DNA from: CAWFKW01 sp963816535
GTDB taxonomy: Bacteria; Bacteroidota; Ignavibacteria; Tepidaquicellales; OLB5
Direction of reading: 5' to 3'
NCBI GenBank assembly: GCA_963816535.1
Contig: CAWFKW010000002.1
Span: 85,451 to 149,450, forward strand
Length of the DNA stretch: 64,000 bases
Of this stretch, positions 9,125-18,833 are shown in pieces; the first letter of the stretch is position 1; every line of letters starts with the position of its first letter. Below the pieces are notes generated by a model, which saw only the letters and a list, made by a program, of their open reading frames with translations, was not told the origin of the DNA and ran no database searches. The translations under genes and the position numbers were made by a program.

Positions 9125-9632
9125 GAAAGATAAAGCCGAGCCCCTGGATATTCTGGTGAACAGCGCGGGTTTTTACACAGGGTTCGGCGTTAACCATGAA
9201 GATAAACAATTCCGCGGTCTGCTTGAGATAACGCCGGTTGTTAATAACAGAGGCGTTAACGTTAAATACCGCGCGGTTGGCACCATGGGGGACGAGTTTG
9301 AAAAAGACATCAACCTGTTCAGCAAAGATACCATTCTCTATAACGAGGAACACACGCTTATAGCCTACAACAATCATAATAAACTTTGTTTGTGGACGCT
9401 GAATAATAATGCGCCGACCGTCTGTTTGTTCAAGCTTCGCAGGTTCAGAAGAATCCCGGGGAACAAAACTATTATGATATTCGGGTTTGGAGACAGGGGC
9501 GATGACAAAATATTCCGCGAAGAAATTTCAATGGAAATTTGGGATGCCGGCAACATTGCCTATAATTATTTCTGGGGAGAGCCGGGCGGGCTTTTTCTTT
9601 CACGCTCAACTGTTATAATGAGAAAGCTGTAA
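9108..9632 (+). CDS. Hypothetical protein, probable beta-barrel
   Basis: 174 residues, starting inside the last codons of the acetyltransferase gene. No signal peptide or membrane helix. The sequence alternates short beta-strand-like segments (LLEITPVV, VKYRAVGTM, TLIAYNNHNKLCLWTLNNN, TVCLFKLRRF) ending in an aromatic, Gly-rich tail. This resembles small lipocalin-like barrels, but I do not recognise a family. The overlap suggests it works with, or is regulated with, the acetyltransferase. Confidence 0.7.
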   Translation: MNLIVKKDKAEPLDILVNSAGFYTGFGVNHEDKQFRGLLEITPVVNNRGVNVKYRAVGTMGDEFEKDINLFSKDTILYNEEHTLIAYNNHNKLCLWTLNNNAPTVCLFKLRRFRRIPGNKTIMIFGFGDRGDDKIFREEISMEIWDAGNIAYNYFWGEPGGLFLSRSTVIMRKL

Positions 9633-9745
9633 ACAGAGCGCTTTGATCAGGCGGGGCTTGGAACCAATTAATTAAATAACACGGGCTTATGGCTTATTTC
9701 CCAATAACCTTGTAGTTAAAATTAATTTTAGACATATTTTCTGAG

Positions 9746-10429
9746 ATGAAAAGGGCTCTTTTTTCTATAATTCTGTTGTTTTTACCGCTTATCTTCGGTA
9801 ACTCACAGCAAAGTACCCAGGGTACATCGCCAAATGCATTCAAGATTGCGCGCTTAAAATATTCCGGCGGCGGCGACTGGTACAACGACCCCTCGTGTGA
9901 AGTGAATATGATGGACTACCTGAAGAAAAATACGGTGGTAGACGTTGACGAACCGAAATTCTATACGGTCGATATCGCCTCAGATGACATATCCAATTAT
10001 CCTTTCATACTTATAACCGGACACGGAAATATTTCATTTGATGGTATGGAGGTAAAGCGCCTCAGGACATATCTTGAGCGCGGCGGTTTCCTTTACGCTG
10101 ATGATGATTACGGAATGGATATTGCTTTCAGGCGCGAAATGAAAAAAGTGTTCCCTGACCAGGAAATGAAAGAGCTTCCGTTTGACCATAAGATATATAA
10201 CATCCACTACAGCTTTCCGGCCGGACTCCCGAAAACGCATGAGCATAACGGCAAACCCCCGCAGGGCTTCGGATATTTTATTAACGGCAGGCTGTGCTGC
10301 TATTACACATACGAGACCAACATCTCCGACGGATGGGCTGACCAGCGCGACCATGAGGACCCGGAAGATAAACGCCAGGAAGCCCTCAGAATGGGAACAA
10401 ATATCATAATTTACGCTTTAAGTAATTAA
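9746..10429 (+). CDS. DUF4159-family secreted protein
   Basis: 227 residues with a signal peptide (Met-Lys-Arg-Ala-Leu, hydrophobic core, cut near SQQ at about 22). The mature part opens FKIARLKYSGGGDWY, runs through NYPFILITGHG and GGFLYADDDYG (about 113-123), and ends with DQRDHEDPED. These are the typical features of DUF4159, a flavodoxin-like or GATase-like fold found next to MoxR/BatA-type and DUF4175 genes in Bacteroidota and Planctomycetes. The biochemical role of the family is unknown. The following DUF4175-like gene begins 18 bases later, so they form one unit. Confidence 0.88.
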   Translation: MKRALFSIILLFLPLIFGNSQQSTQGTSPNAFKIARLKYSGGGDWYNDPSCEVNMMDYLKKNTVVDVDEPKFYTVDIASDDISNYPFILITGHGNISFDGMEVKRLRTYLERGGFLYADDDYGMDIAFRREMKKVFPDQEMKELPFDHKIYNIHYSFPAGLPKTHEHNGKPPQGFGYFINGRLCCYYTYETNISDGWADQRDHEDPEDKRQEALRMGTNIIIYALSN

Positions 10430-10447
10430 AGAAGCGGCCGCATTATA

Positions 10448-13400
10448 TTGAGCAGTTTAGAACTAATATACCAGAGCTTTCTTAACAGGATTTCCGCAGT
10501 AAGCCGGAAAGACGTTCTGTTCAATCTGTATAAGCAGAACCTTATTGCATTGTCAATTTTTGTAATAGCCGCACTGTTGCTCGTTTCAGCTGAAGCACTT
10601 TTCGGTCTCTCATCAGCGGTAAGAAAGTTTATTTTCTTCGGATACTTATCGGCGTTCTTCGCAACCGCCGTTTTAATTATACTCCGCTCTGTATCGTCGC
10701 TTGGAAATACAAAGAAGCCGCAAATGGTAGGCAAATATGCAAACCGTATCGGCGGAAACTTTCCTGAAATAAAAGACAACCTGCTTAACGCGATCCAGAT
10801 TTACGGATATACAAACAGGAAGGAAAATATTTTCTCCGGCGACCTTGTTGCTGAAAGTATTAACCTTGTTAATGAAAGGTCAAAGCCATTCGACTTTTCG
10901 AGAGTAATATCCTTTGGAAAGCTGAAAAGTTTTGCCGTTGTTTTTGCAGCGAGCTTATTAGCGTTTACAGCGCTTATGCTTGCCTTCCCTAATATTTTCC
11001 TGGCCGCAGCTAACAGGATTGTTAATTACAATTTCACTTACGTTGAAAATTCGCTTGGCATCGCTTTTGAAATTAAGCCGGGCAACGCTGAAGTATCAAA
11101 AGGCGATAACGTTGAAATTAACGCAAAGGTTCTGTTTAACGACCCTAATTATAAAACCGATGAAGTAACATTCATAACTAAAACTGTGACAGATGAGGGC
11201 ATTGAGCTTTCTTCTAACTCGGAGAAATTAAGCGCGTTTGCACCGAACGAATTTAAGGCGGCCGTTAACAATGTAAGCTCAAATGTGCTGTATTCATTCG
11301 AGTATAAAGGCATTAAAAGTTCTGAATATAAAATAACGGTCACGGGCAGGCCAGTCATAAAAAGCATGAAGATCACTGTTTATCCTCCAGCCTACACAAA
11401 GCTCCCATCAAGAGTTGTTGACGGAACCGAAATTACAACCATAATGGGAAGCAGAATATATTTTGAAGTAGAATCGTCCGATAATATTTCAAAATCGTTC
11501 ATGCAGTCGGCCGGCAGTCCTCCGCTTCCGCTTGAAATAAACGAGAAGACGGCTTCAGGTTCGTTTATTGCCACCCGCAACGCAACTTTCAGGTTCACGG
11601 TCACGAAGGATTTTAACGGCAGTTCGCTTGCCAGCATAAACGGCGTCGACTACGCTTTGAACGTCATTCCCGATGAATACCCTAAGATATCCGTTGTGGA
11701 TCCGGCCGGCGAGTTCTCGCTGAGCGGCGAGAATGAGATCCAGGTTCGCTCCCGTATCTCTGATGATTTCGGCTTCACCAAAATGAGGCTCGGCTATAAA
11801 TTATCAAAGTCAAAATACGGAATGACCGATAAGGATTATAAATATGTTGATATTCCGATCCAGAATACCGATGCCACGGGGCTTGAAGTACCTTATGAGT
11901 GGAACCTCGAAAGACTGAATCTGGGGACGGAGGATGAGGTCGAATACTTTGTTGAAGTTTACGATAACGACGCTTTCAGCGGCCCGAAAATGACGAGAAG
12001 CGATACGAGGAAACTTATCTATCCATCGCTTGATGTTTTGTTAAACAAGACTGAAAAGACAAAAGACGATATCGAAAACTCGCTTAAATCGGCTTATGAT
12101 GACGCCATGGACCTCAAGAAAGATATGGACGAGCTTAAAGAAAAAATGGAGAAAAACCCGGAAGAGCTTGGCCTTAACGACCCGAAGAAACAGCAGGAAA
12201 TGCAGAACAAGATAGACAACATTCAGAACCAGTTTGAGAACACGCAGAAGAAACTTGACGACCTGATGCAGGACCTGCAAAACAATAACCAGATCTCGAA
12301 GGAAACCATTGAGAAATATATGGAGCTGCAGAAGATGCTCCAGCGCATAGACTCAAAAGAGCTTCGCGAGATGCTGAAGAAGCTGCAGGATGCTTTTAAG
12401 AACATGAACCCAGACCAGCTAAAAGAGGCGATGAGGAATTTTAAGTTTGACGAAGACACTTTTAAGAAATCGCTGGAAAAAACCATGGAGCTTCTGAATA
12501 AGATATTGAACGAACAAAAATTCGGAGATTTAGCAAAGAAGCTTGATGAAATAACGAAGAAACAGGATGAAGCAAAAGAACAAACTAAGAACGCCGACCA
12601 GAAGGACCAGGATAAGCTGAACGATATTTCAAAAACGCAGCAGCAGATAAAAGATGAATATGAGAACTTTCAGAAACAGCTGAAAGAGCTTAACGATAAC
12701 ATGAAGAAGATGAATAACGACCAGACTGCAAAAGACATGGAAAAAATGCTGCAGGAGATGATGAAGAAACAACTGGAGCAGAAGATGCAAAACGCTTCCC
12801 AGGACCTGCAGAACAGCAAAAAGAATTCGGCTGAGGATAAACAGGGAGAGCTCTCGCATGACTTGAACCAGATGAACCAGCAAATGCAGGACATGCTTTC
12901 AAACATGATGCAGAATGAGAACTCGAAGTTAAACGCGGCGATGGAGAAAATGCTGGATAAGCTGAAAGAGCTCTCCAAAAAGCAGGGGGACCTTAAGAAA
13001 GAGACCGGGGATATGGACAAGCAGTCCTCACCTGATGAATTTAAGGAGCAGAAACAAAAGCAGGACGCTTTAACAGACCAGCTATCCAAAACTATTGATG
13101 AATTAATGAGCCTCACTTCTGAGATGGGGCCCAACCCGATGCTGAGCAAGAATCTTGGCGACGCATATAATGATATGGCGAAAGCTTCGGATAACCTTGG
13201 CAAGAAGAACAGCAAGGATGCAAACAACTCGCAGGGAAGCGCGAAAGAAAATCTTGATAAAGCAATCGAGAAAATGACCAAAATGTGCCAAAGCGGCAAG
13301 CCCGGAAACGGCAAATCCGGAAGCAGCCTTGAGCAATTATTACAGGCGCTCCAGCAGATGATACAGCGGCAGCAATCGCTTAATCAGAAGATGGGAGAAA

Positions 13401-13891
13401 TGGGCACGAACGGAAACCAGGGAAAGCTGAACCAGGAGCAGATGGCGCAGATGCAGAAGCTTCAGATGGAACAGCAGACGATACAAAAAAATCTCCAGCA
13501 GCTGAACGAAGAGTTCAAAAAACAGCAGGAAGAAACCGGCAGGAAACTGCTCGGCAACCTTGACGAGGTGCAGAAGGATATGATGGAAGTCATAAAAGAC
13601 CTGCAGGATAATAACATAACGCCCGAAACAAAAAAACGCCAGGAAAAAATTCTTTCGCGAATGCTCGATTTCCAGCTTTCGCAAAGAGAAAAAGATTTTG
13701 AGCAAAAACGTGAATCGAGGCCGGGTAAAGATTATGAGCGTTCGTCGCCGCCGGAAATAGTAATATCCCGCCCGAACATAATTAACGGCGTGAACCAGGA
13801 TGCGCTCGACGTTCAGAAAGAAAGCTACAGCGACAACTACGAGGCCCTTATCCAAAAATACATGGAGAAAATGAGGGCTATAAACCGCTAG
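10448..13891 (+). CDS. DUF4175-like large membrane and coiled-coil protein
   Basis: 1,147 residues from a TTG start. Three hydrophobic helices lie in the first 180 residues, followed by about 350 residues of beta-sandwich-like repeats. From about residue 535 to 1080 there is a long coiled coil extremely rich in Lys, Gln, Met, Asn and Glu (for example QEMQNKIDNIQNQFENTQ). The C-terminus is basic and short. Membrane helices, Ig-like region and coil match the DUF4175 arrangement seen beside DUF4159. It probably spans the inner membrane with the coil in the periplasm as a structural or scaffolding element. No enzymatic motif is visible. Confidence 0.85.
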   Translation: MSSLELIYQSFLNRISAVSRKDVLFNLYKQNLIALSIFVIAALLLVSAEALFGLSSAVRKFIFFGYLSAFFATAVLIILRSVSSLGNTKKPQMVGKYANRIGGNFPEIKDNLLNAIQIYGYTNRKENIFSGDLVAESINLVNERSKPFDFSRVISFGKLKSFAVVFAASLLAFTALMLAFPNIFLAAANRIVNYNFTYVENSLGIAFEIKPGNAEVSKGDNVEINAKVLFNDPNYKTDEVTFITKTVTDEGIELSSNSEKLSAFAPNEFKAAVNNVSSNVLYSFEYKGIKSSEYKITVTGRPVIKSMKITVYPPAYTKLPSRVVDGTEITTIMGSRIYFEVESSDNISKSFMQSAGSPPLPLEINEKTASGSFIATRNATFRFTVTKDFNGSSLASINGVDYALNVIPDEYPKISVVDPAGEFSLSGENEIQVRSRISDDFGFTKMRLGYKLSKSKYGMTDKDYKYVDIPIQNTDATGLEVPYEWNLERLNLGTEDEVEYFVEVYDNDAFSGPKMTRSDTRKLIYPSLDVLLNKTEKTKDDIENSLKSAYDDAMDLKKDMDELKEKMEKNPEELGLNDPKKQQEMQNKIDNIQNQFENTQKKLDDLMQDLQNNNQISKETIEKYMELQKMLQRIDSKELREMLKKLQDAFKNMNPDQLKEAMRNFKFDEDTFKKSLEKTMELLNKILNEQKFGDLAKKLDEITKKQDEAKEQTKNADQKDQDKLNDISKTQQQIKDEYENFQKQLKELNDNMKKMNNDQTAKDMEKMLQEMMKKQLEQKMQNASQDLQNSKKNSAEDKQGELSHDLNQMNQQMQDMLSNMMQNENSKLNAAMEKMLDKLKELSKKQGDLKKETGDMDKQSSPDEFKEQKQKQDALTDQLSKTIDELMSLTSEMGPNPMLSKNLGDAYNDMAKASDNLGKKNSKDANNSQGSAKENLDKAIEKMTKMCQSGKPGNGKSGSSLEQLLQALQQMIQRQQSLNQKMGEMGTNGNQGKLNQEQMAQMQKLQMEQQTIQKNLQQLNEEFKKQQEETGRKLLGNLDEVQKDMMEVIKDLQDNNITPETKKRQEKILSRMLDFQLSQREKDFEQKRESRPGKDYERSSPPEIVISRPNIINGVNQDALDVQKESYSDNYEALIQKYMEKMRAINR

Positions 13892-14120
13892 ATTACTTCA
13901 ATTTAGCTAGCTCATTTACTAACCTATATTATTCTTATTCAGATTTTTGTAATGATAACCGAAAGAGATTGTAGTAAAATGATCTTATTGAATTGATGCT
14001 ACAATGAAATCGCATTATATTATTTTACATTTTTAATCAAATAGCGGCGTTTATAATTTTGAGTTTTTTCAAATTTTATTTTTCAATTTCTAATTAATTT
14101 AGATTAATATTATTAAACCA

Positions 14121-15764
14121 ATGAAGACAGCGATACTTTTTTTCTTACTGATTTCGACATACATCTTTGCACAATCATCTATCCCCGATAATGCAGTGGG
14201 TATACACTATTCATACGACAGCCAGGGAAGAATGATAACTACAACCAATCCTATAATACACAATTCTAATTTTAAACCTACTCCGCCAATTGTTATTCGC
14301 GACCATGCGGACAGTAATAATTCTGCGATAAGGTATATTTTCACCGATCCGGCTGCAGTCGGAACTTTCTGCGCTGAGGCAGGCAACGGTCAAAATTCCA
14401 TTGTCGGTTGGTACCTCAATTATGAAAGAACTTCTGACTACAGTAATTCAAACGGCACTCCAAATTGGGAATATACATTTCCTGCGCCGGTAGCATACTT
14501 ATATAATTATGTCGCCGTTTCTGCAAGTGGCGGGGCGGTGGCTTGTGGTTACGTGAATAACATATACATTTTTAACGGGGCCAACGGAAATATATTATTC
14601 AACTTTGACCTCACTACACTGCCGGATACGGGAACGGCGGCGAATGTAGCAATTACAAGCAACGGCTCATTCCTTGTAGGATCGACTGCGCGCAGCGATT
14701 CAAGCACGGTTTTTGGATTTAACAGCAGTTCCAATGTTCCAGTTTGGAGGTTCAGAATAGCTACTGCAATTTATGGAATTAAGATTTCCGGAAATGATTC
14801 TTTGGTTATAATTAATACTTACAGCAATTTTTGGGTTCTGAGAACATATACCGGCGCGTTGGTGTACACCGGACTGATAGGCGGAGGAACGCAAACAAGC
14901 CAGGCTATAAGCGGTAACGGAAATGTTATTGCCACTATTAATTATAACGGATTTGTAAAAGTCTATCAATGGAACGGTTCAACATATAATTTTCTTTGGC
15001 AGCACCAGGAACCGCCAGGCATGTACTACAATTGGATGACGGCCGTTGACGTTTCGTACGACGGCAGCTTGGTTGCCTGCGGGACTCTGAATTTTATAAC
15101 CAATTCTACTTATGACGGAAAGGTAAAATTGCTTAGCGTTGCTGGCGGCAGCACGCCTCTTTGGACTTACACCGGTATGGGAGACGAAGTAAATGCAGTT
15201 TCTTTTTCAAAGAACGGCAGGATACTCAGCGCCGGCTCATGGGGCGATTATCATATCCCGCATACTGCGAAAAACCTGGCGGTTTTTAAAACATCGCATC
15301 CAAATAATATACCCATCTATTCAACTATTGACACCGGTTCATTTTTTTGGTGCAGTACGTCCGATGACGGACAGACTGTAATCGCTAGCGGAAAAAGAGT
15401 AAACGCAAGAGATTACGGAAACGGCGGAATTTTTTATAATGTTTTTATAGATACTTCCGAATCAGTAAACGCTGTAAACAATAACCAAACTTCAACTCCT
15501 TCGCGTTTTCAGCTGTCTCAGAATTATCCTAATCCGTTCAATCCCACAACGCTGGTTAATTACGCTGTTGCAAAAGACGGTATAGTCAACATTACAGTCT
15601 ATGATGTTCTCGGACGCGAGGTAGCTACACTGGTTAACAAGTTCGAAAGGGTTGGGAATTATTCCATCAGCTTTGACGCAAGCCACTTAAACAGCGGAGT
15701 ATATTTGTACAGGATAAGAACCGAAAACTACACAGATACAAAGAAAATGGTTTTGATCAAGTAG
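14121..15764 (+). CDS. Type IX-secreted WD/PQQ-propeller-like protein
   Basis: 547 residues. A signal peptide (MKTAILFFLLISTYIFAQS) is followed by a repeat region of about 400 residues. Units such as VSASGGAVACGYVNNIYIF, ISGNGNVIATINYNGFVKVY and VSYDGSLVACGTLNF resemble propeller blades. The last 85 residues are a type IX secretion sorting domain: QLSQNYPNPFNPTT, ITVYDVLGREVATLVN and the terminal strand KKMVLIK. It should cross the outer membrane and be attached to the cell surface or released. It stands alone between AT-rich gaps and ends at a shared terminator. Confidence 0.9.
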   Translation: MKTAILFFLLISTYIFAQSSIPDNAVGIHYSYDSQGRMITTTNPIIHNSNFKPTPPIVIRDHADSNNSAIRYIFTDPAAVGTFCAEAGNGQNSIVGWYLNYERTSDYSNSNGTPNWEYTFPAPVAYLYNYVAVSASGGAVACGYVNNIYIFNGANGNILFNFDLTTLPDTGTAANVAITSNGSFLVGSTARSDSSTVFGFNSSSNVPVWRFRIATAIYGIKISGNDSLVIINTYSNFWVLRTYTGALVYTGLIGGGTQTSQAISGNGNVIATINYNGFVKVYQWNGSTYNFLWQHQEPPGMYYNWMTAVDVSYDGSLVACGTLNFITNSTYDGKVKLLSVAGGSTPLWTYTGMGDEVNAVSFSKNGRILSAGSWGDYHIPHTAKNLAVFKTSHPNNIPIYSTIDTGSFFWCSTSDDGQTVIASGKRVNARDYGNGGIFYNVFIDTSESVNAVNNNQTSTPSRFQLSQNYPNPFNPTTLVNYAVAKDGIVNITVYDVLGREVATLVNKFERVGNYSISFDASHLNSGVYLYRIRTENYTDTKKMVLIK

Positions 15765-15833
15765 TGTAAGTTGCGGGTTCCGGATTATCGGAACGAAGCA
15801 ATCTTGTTTTGAGAATTTTTTGAATTGCAGCAC

Positions 15834-15860
15834 AAAGGCAGAGTCTTTAGCTCTGCCTTT
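15834..15860. terminator. Bidirectional intrinsic terminator
   Basis: Perfect 10-bp stem AAAGGCAGAG / CTCTGCCTTT with a 7-base loop, between the convergent ends of the genes at 14121-15764 and 15865-18186. The A- and T-ends give a U-tract on both strands. Confidence 0.85.
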
Positions 15861-15864
15861 TGAT

Positions 15865-18186
15865 TTAAGAACCAGCCGGCGCTTTTTTCCTTCGCTTCTC
15901 ATAAAACAGGTAGCCAACTGAAAGAAATACCACAGCGTATGAGAGGATCGCGAAGATAAAAACATTGCCTTTATCAAATTTCATTTCAATTATTGTACCG
16001 GCTTTGGGGGCGACAACGCCTCTTATCATTACATCCGTTTTGTATACAGGGACTTCAGCGCCGTCGATATACGCCTTCCACCTTGGGTACCATGTATCAT
16101 TTAAGACCACAAAACCGGGAGCATTTGCTCTTATGGTCAGCGATTCGTTATCGTATTTCAGAATTTCCGCGGTACCATTTTTTGAATCTGCGGGCAGACT
16201 TGGTGCAACTCCATTTACATAAGCCAGGCTCCACGGGTCAAAATCATCCGTTATGAGGCTTTGGGCATTTATGTTGTCGTCAGCGGTTTGATATGCGGAT
16301 ACCTTCGCAACAACCCACGCCTTGGCCAGGGTATCCGGCATTACATATAGCTTTACGCCTGCGCTATCCCATGCCGGTTCATACGGCTTCGAGAACGGCC
16401 AGGCCGAGGCTAAATATTTTACGCCGAACATTTTCAGCATCCTGTTAAATTTAGGCGACGGGTGAAATATCCGCGCCTTATCCAGCCCGGTTGTTTTGCT
16501 CATAACCCCGGGGTTGTTCGAGTTTGCCCACACTTCATAGATGTAATTCGGGACAAGCAAAAAATACCCGTCAATGCATGGGATCCCAAAGTACGCGCCC
16601 AGATCGGGCGGGATTAGCTTTGCGCCTAACCCAAATAGATTTTGAGAGCCTTCCCACCCGCCGCTTCTCTGATATGATTGAATCAAAAATTCCTTCCAGC
16701 CGATAGAAAAGAAACGGTTTGAAGACATGACCGGCTGGTTTGAATTGACTATCCTGTTGACATATGAGGGCGGGTTAAGATACACGGCGGCATCTGCTGT
16801 TGTAACTTGGCGGCCCGCAACAAAGAAGATCTCCAATATCGCCAAAACTGTTACAGCGGCCGCCGTTTTATACTGAACCGCTAACTGAGGTTTTTCGTTT
16901 TTAGCAGGCTGTGCTGATTTGTGCAAAGGCTTTTTACCGCTTTTAGGGATCGCAGCCTTCGAACGGCTGAGATATTCTACAAGCGAAAGGACGCCGAAAC
17001 CGCTAAGCGCTAGTACCGATAATTCGGCCCCAACAAACCACCTTGCCGGGAACCTGAATGAATTAGTAAACGGAAACATCAGAAAAATCTTATATACTCC
17101 GAGGTTTTCGCCCAGCGCGAGGAGGTATGACAGGATTGCGGTTACAACAAACGCGCGCACGTAGGTTTTGAACTCTTCGCGCTTCCACATCTTTACGGTT
17201 CCGTATACTGACAAAAGGAAAATTATTACACCGCAGTAATAAAATTGCTCCCAGAACAAATATGTATCAAGTGTACGGAAAGAATTATCTCCGGCATTCC
17301 CAAAATAATAGGGCCAGATGAAAGTCATGAACCCGTTGAACGGCAGGCTTCCCTGCCCCGTGAACTCAGCGCTTAAGTTCTGCCCGCGCTCTGTGTATGG
17401 CAGTATCTCAAGCGTGCTTCCAATCTGCGCGTATCCCACAATAAAAGCAATTACAAGCGCAAGAGTTAAAAATCCCGCGGCCTTATAATAAATAGTATTT
17501 GCATCGAGTTTTGCGGCGGCTCTCTTTTCTGTAAGCAGCCTTGAAAACAGGTAAACCACGGCGAAGAAACCCGAAATAAATGAGTGCTGCGGATGACCTC
17601 CCAGCGCCAGGAAACCAAGAAGTACTCCAAACGCAAGCGCCCATGATATTTTACGCGATCTCAGAAATAATTCAACAACGTATATCAGCATGGGCAGGTA
17701 AACTATAGCTGTAAGCGAATTCAGGTGCCGCGTATGTCCGGCGATTATAGAGCCGCAGACCGAAGCCGCAGCAGCAGAAGGTATCGAGACAAGCTTATTT
17801 GAAGTAATGTTAGATACCAGGAGGTAGACGCCCGCGCCCATAAATAAAGCATGGAAAATAATATAGGTATTCATAGCCGCAACCGGGCTGAGAAAATACC
17901 ATATAATCAGATTCAGGGGATAAAGAAACCCGCCCTGGCTTTCGGCAAATACAGGGAACCCGCCGTATATCATTGGGGTCCATTGCAAAAGTTCGCCGCT
18001 TCTTAAAGCCTCGGCGTAAAGTTTTTTTACCGGAAGGTAGAAATAAAGAAGGTCGCTTGTGCTAATATCGCTTGTGGCAATTATCCTCCCGAAAAAAAGG
18101 CCGTGAAACAAAAGGAAAACGGCCAGGAATATCAGGATGGCGGCAAATATATACTGCGTTCTTGCTTCTTTCAGAGGGAGTTTCAA
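15865..18186 (-). CDS. YfhO-family membrane protein
   Basis: 773 residues. About 11-12 N-terminal membrane helices come first, with SDISTSDLLYFYLPVKKLY in the first loop and SQGGFLYPLN and FSGHP-like HPQHSFISG segments. A soluble domain follows (about 440-740), and a last helix precedes a basic tail (YEKRRKKAPAGS). The motif NDTWYPRWKAYIDG in the soluble part is typical of YfhO proteins, GT-C-type membrane proteins linked in Firmicutes to glycosylation of lipoteichoic acid or lipids. It probably transfers a sugar on the outer face of the inner membrane. Monocistronic or first of its unit. Confidence 0.88.
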   Translation of the reverse strand: MKLPLKEARTQYIFAAILIFLAVFLLFHGLFFGRIIATSDISTSDLLYFYLPVKKLYAEALRSGELLQWTPMIYGGFPVFAESQGGFLYPLNLIIWYFLSPVAAMNTYIIFHALFMGAGVYLLVSNITSNKLVSIPSAAAASVCGSIIAGHTRHLNSLTAIVYLPMLIYVVELFLRSRKISWALAFGVLLGFLALGGHPQHSFISGFFAVVYLFSRLLTEKRAAAKLDANTIYYKAAGFLTLALVIAFIVGYAQIGSTLEILPYTERGQNLSAEFTGQGSLPFNGFMTFIWPYYFGNAGDNSFRTLDTYLFWEQFYYCGVIIFLLSVYGTVKMWKREEFKTYVRAFVVTAILSYLLALGENLGVYKIFLMFPFTNSFRFPARWFVGAELSVLALSGFGVLSLVEYLSRSKAAIPKSGKKPLHKSAQPAKNEKPQLAVQYKTAAAVTVLAILEIFFVAGRQVTTADAAVYLNPPSYVNRIVNSNQPVMSSNRFFSIGWKEFLIQSYQRSGGWEGSQNLFGLGAKLIPPDLGAYFGIPCIDGYFLLVPNYIYEVWANSNNPGVMSKTTGLDKARIFHPSPKFNRMLKMFGVKYLASAWPFSKPYEPAWDSAGVKLYVMPDTLAKAWVVAKVSAYQTADDNINAQSLITDDFDPWSLAYVNGVAPSLPADSKNGTAEILKYDNESLTIRANAPGFVVLNDTWYPRWKAYIDGAEVPVYKTDVMIRGVVAPKAGTIIEMKFDKGNVFIFAILSYAVVFLSVGYLFYEKRRKKAPAGS

Positions 18187-18310
18187 GATGATCTTTATGC
18201 TATAACGTACAGGCTTAAAAAAAATTCGGTTTCAGGATTCGAATATAGTAATCTGCAGAATCTTAATCTATGCTATAGGCTGCATTTGAGGCGGCGGGCC
18301 CCCCGTGGAA

Positions 18311-18658
18311 TCAGGCTTTCTTTGCTTCCCGTTCTTTCTTTCTTGTTATGAAACTGATAATATACAATACAAAGGCAAGGCTTGTTAACCCCGCCATAAT
18401 TATTACGGGCCAGTGCGCGGGCCGCCTGAAAGCGACAAGCCAAAATGTAACTGCGGCGGCAAGCGTTATAACCACTCCTATGTGCGCGGCAATCGCATTC
18501 TCTTTTTTGGTAGGGAACGAAAGCAATAACAATATCAATCCTATCCCGTCGGCAATCAGCGCGGTGAGGCTTCCTGAAAAGATAAAACCCAGCAGCCCTA
18601 TAGCAATTAGGATCCATGCGTTGATAGCCATTATCTGATGATTCTTCATTTTTTGCAT
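18311..18658 (-). CDS. Small four-helix membrane protein
   Basis: 115 residues from the ATG at 18658; a second ATG at 18649 also fits. Four hydrophobic helices, with basic segments between helices 2 and 3 (PTKKE) and after helix 4 (TRKKEREAKKA), the pattern of a small multispanning protein. It resembles the TMEM14-like or similar small membrane families in layout, but I cannot name it. It lies upstream of the YfhO-like gene on the same strand, separated by 124 bases with no clear terminator, so co-transcription is possible. Confidence 0.7.
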   Translation of the reverse strand: MQKMKNHQIMAINAWILIAIGLLGFIFSGSLTALIADGIGLILLLLSFPTKKENAIAAHIGVVITLAAAVTFWLVAFRRPAHWPVIIMAGLTSLAFVLYIISFITRKKEREAKKA

Positions 18659-18833
18659 CAAATATAACAATTTTAGACTCTTCTAACTATACAGCGCTAA
18701 TGGTTATCCAAATAAAGTAACTTTTACATAAGTTAAATATCGCTTAATTTAGCGCTTATCAGAAAAACACCGGGTAACTTTGATTGCAAATCAGATGCGC
18801 TGTAAATGCGTGATAAATAGTATATAATTATTG

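Noticed and set aside
12670..13855. Long minus-strand frames opposite the DUF4175-like gene
   Set aside because: They are mirror images of the Lys/Gln-rich coil (Leu/Phe/Cys/Ser-rich composition) with no domain or start signal.
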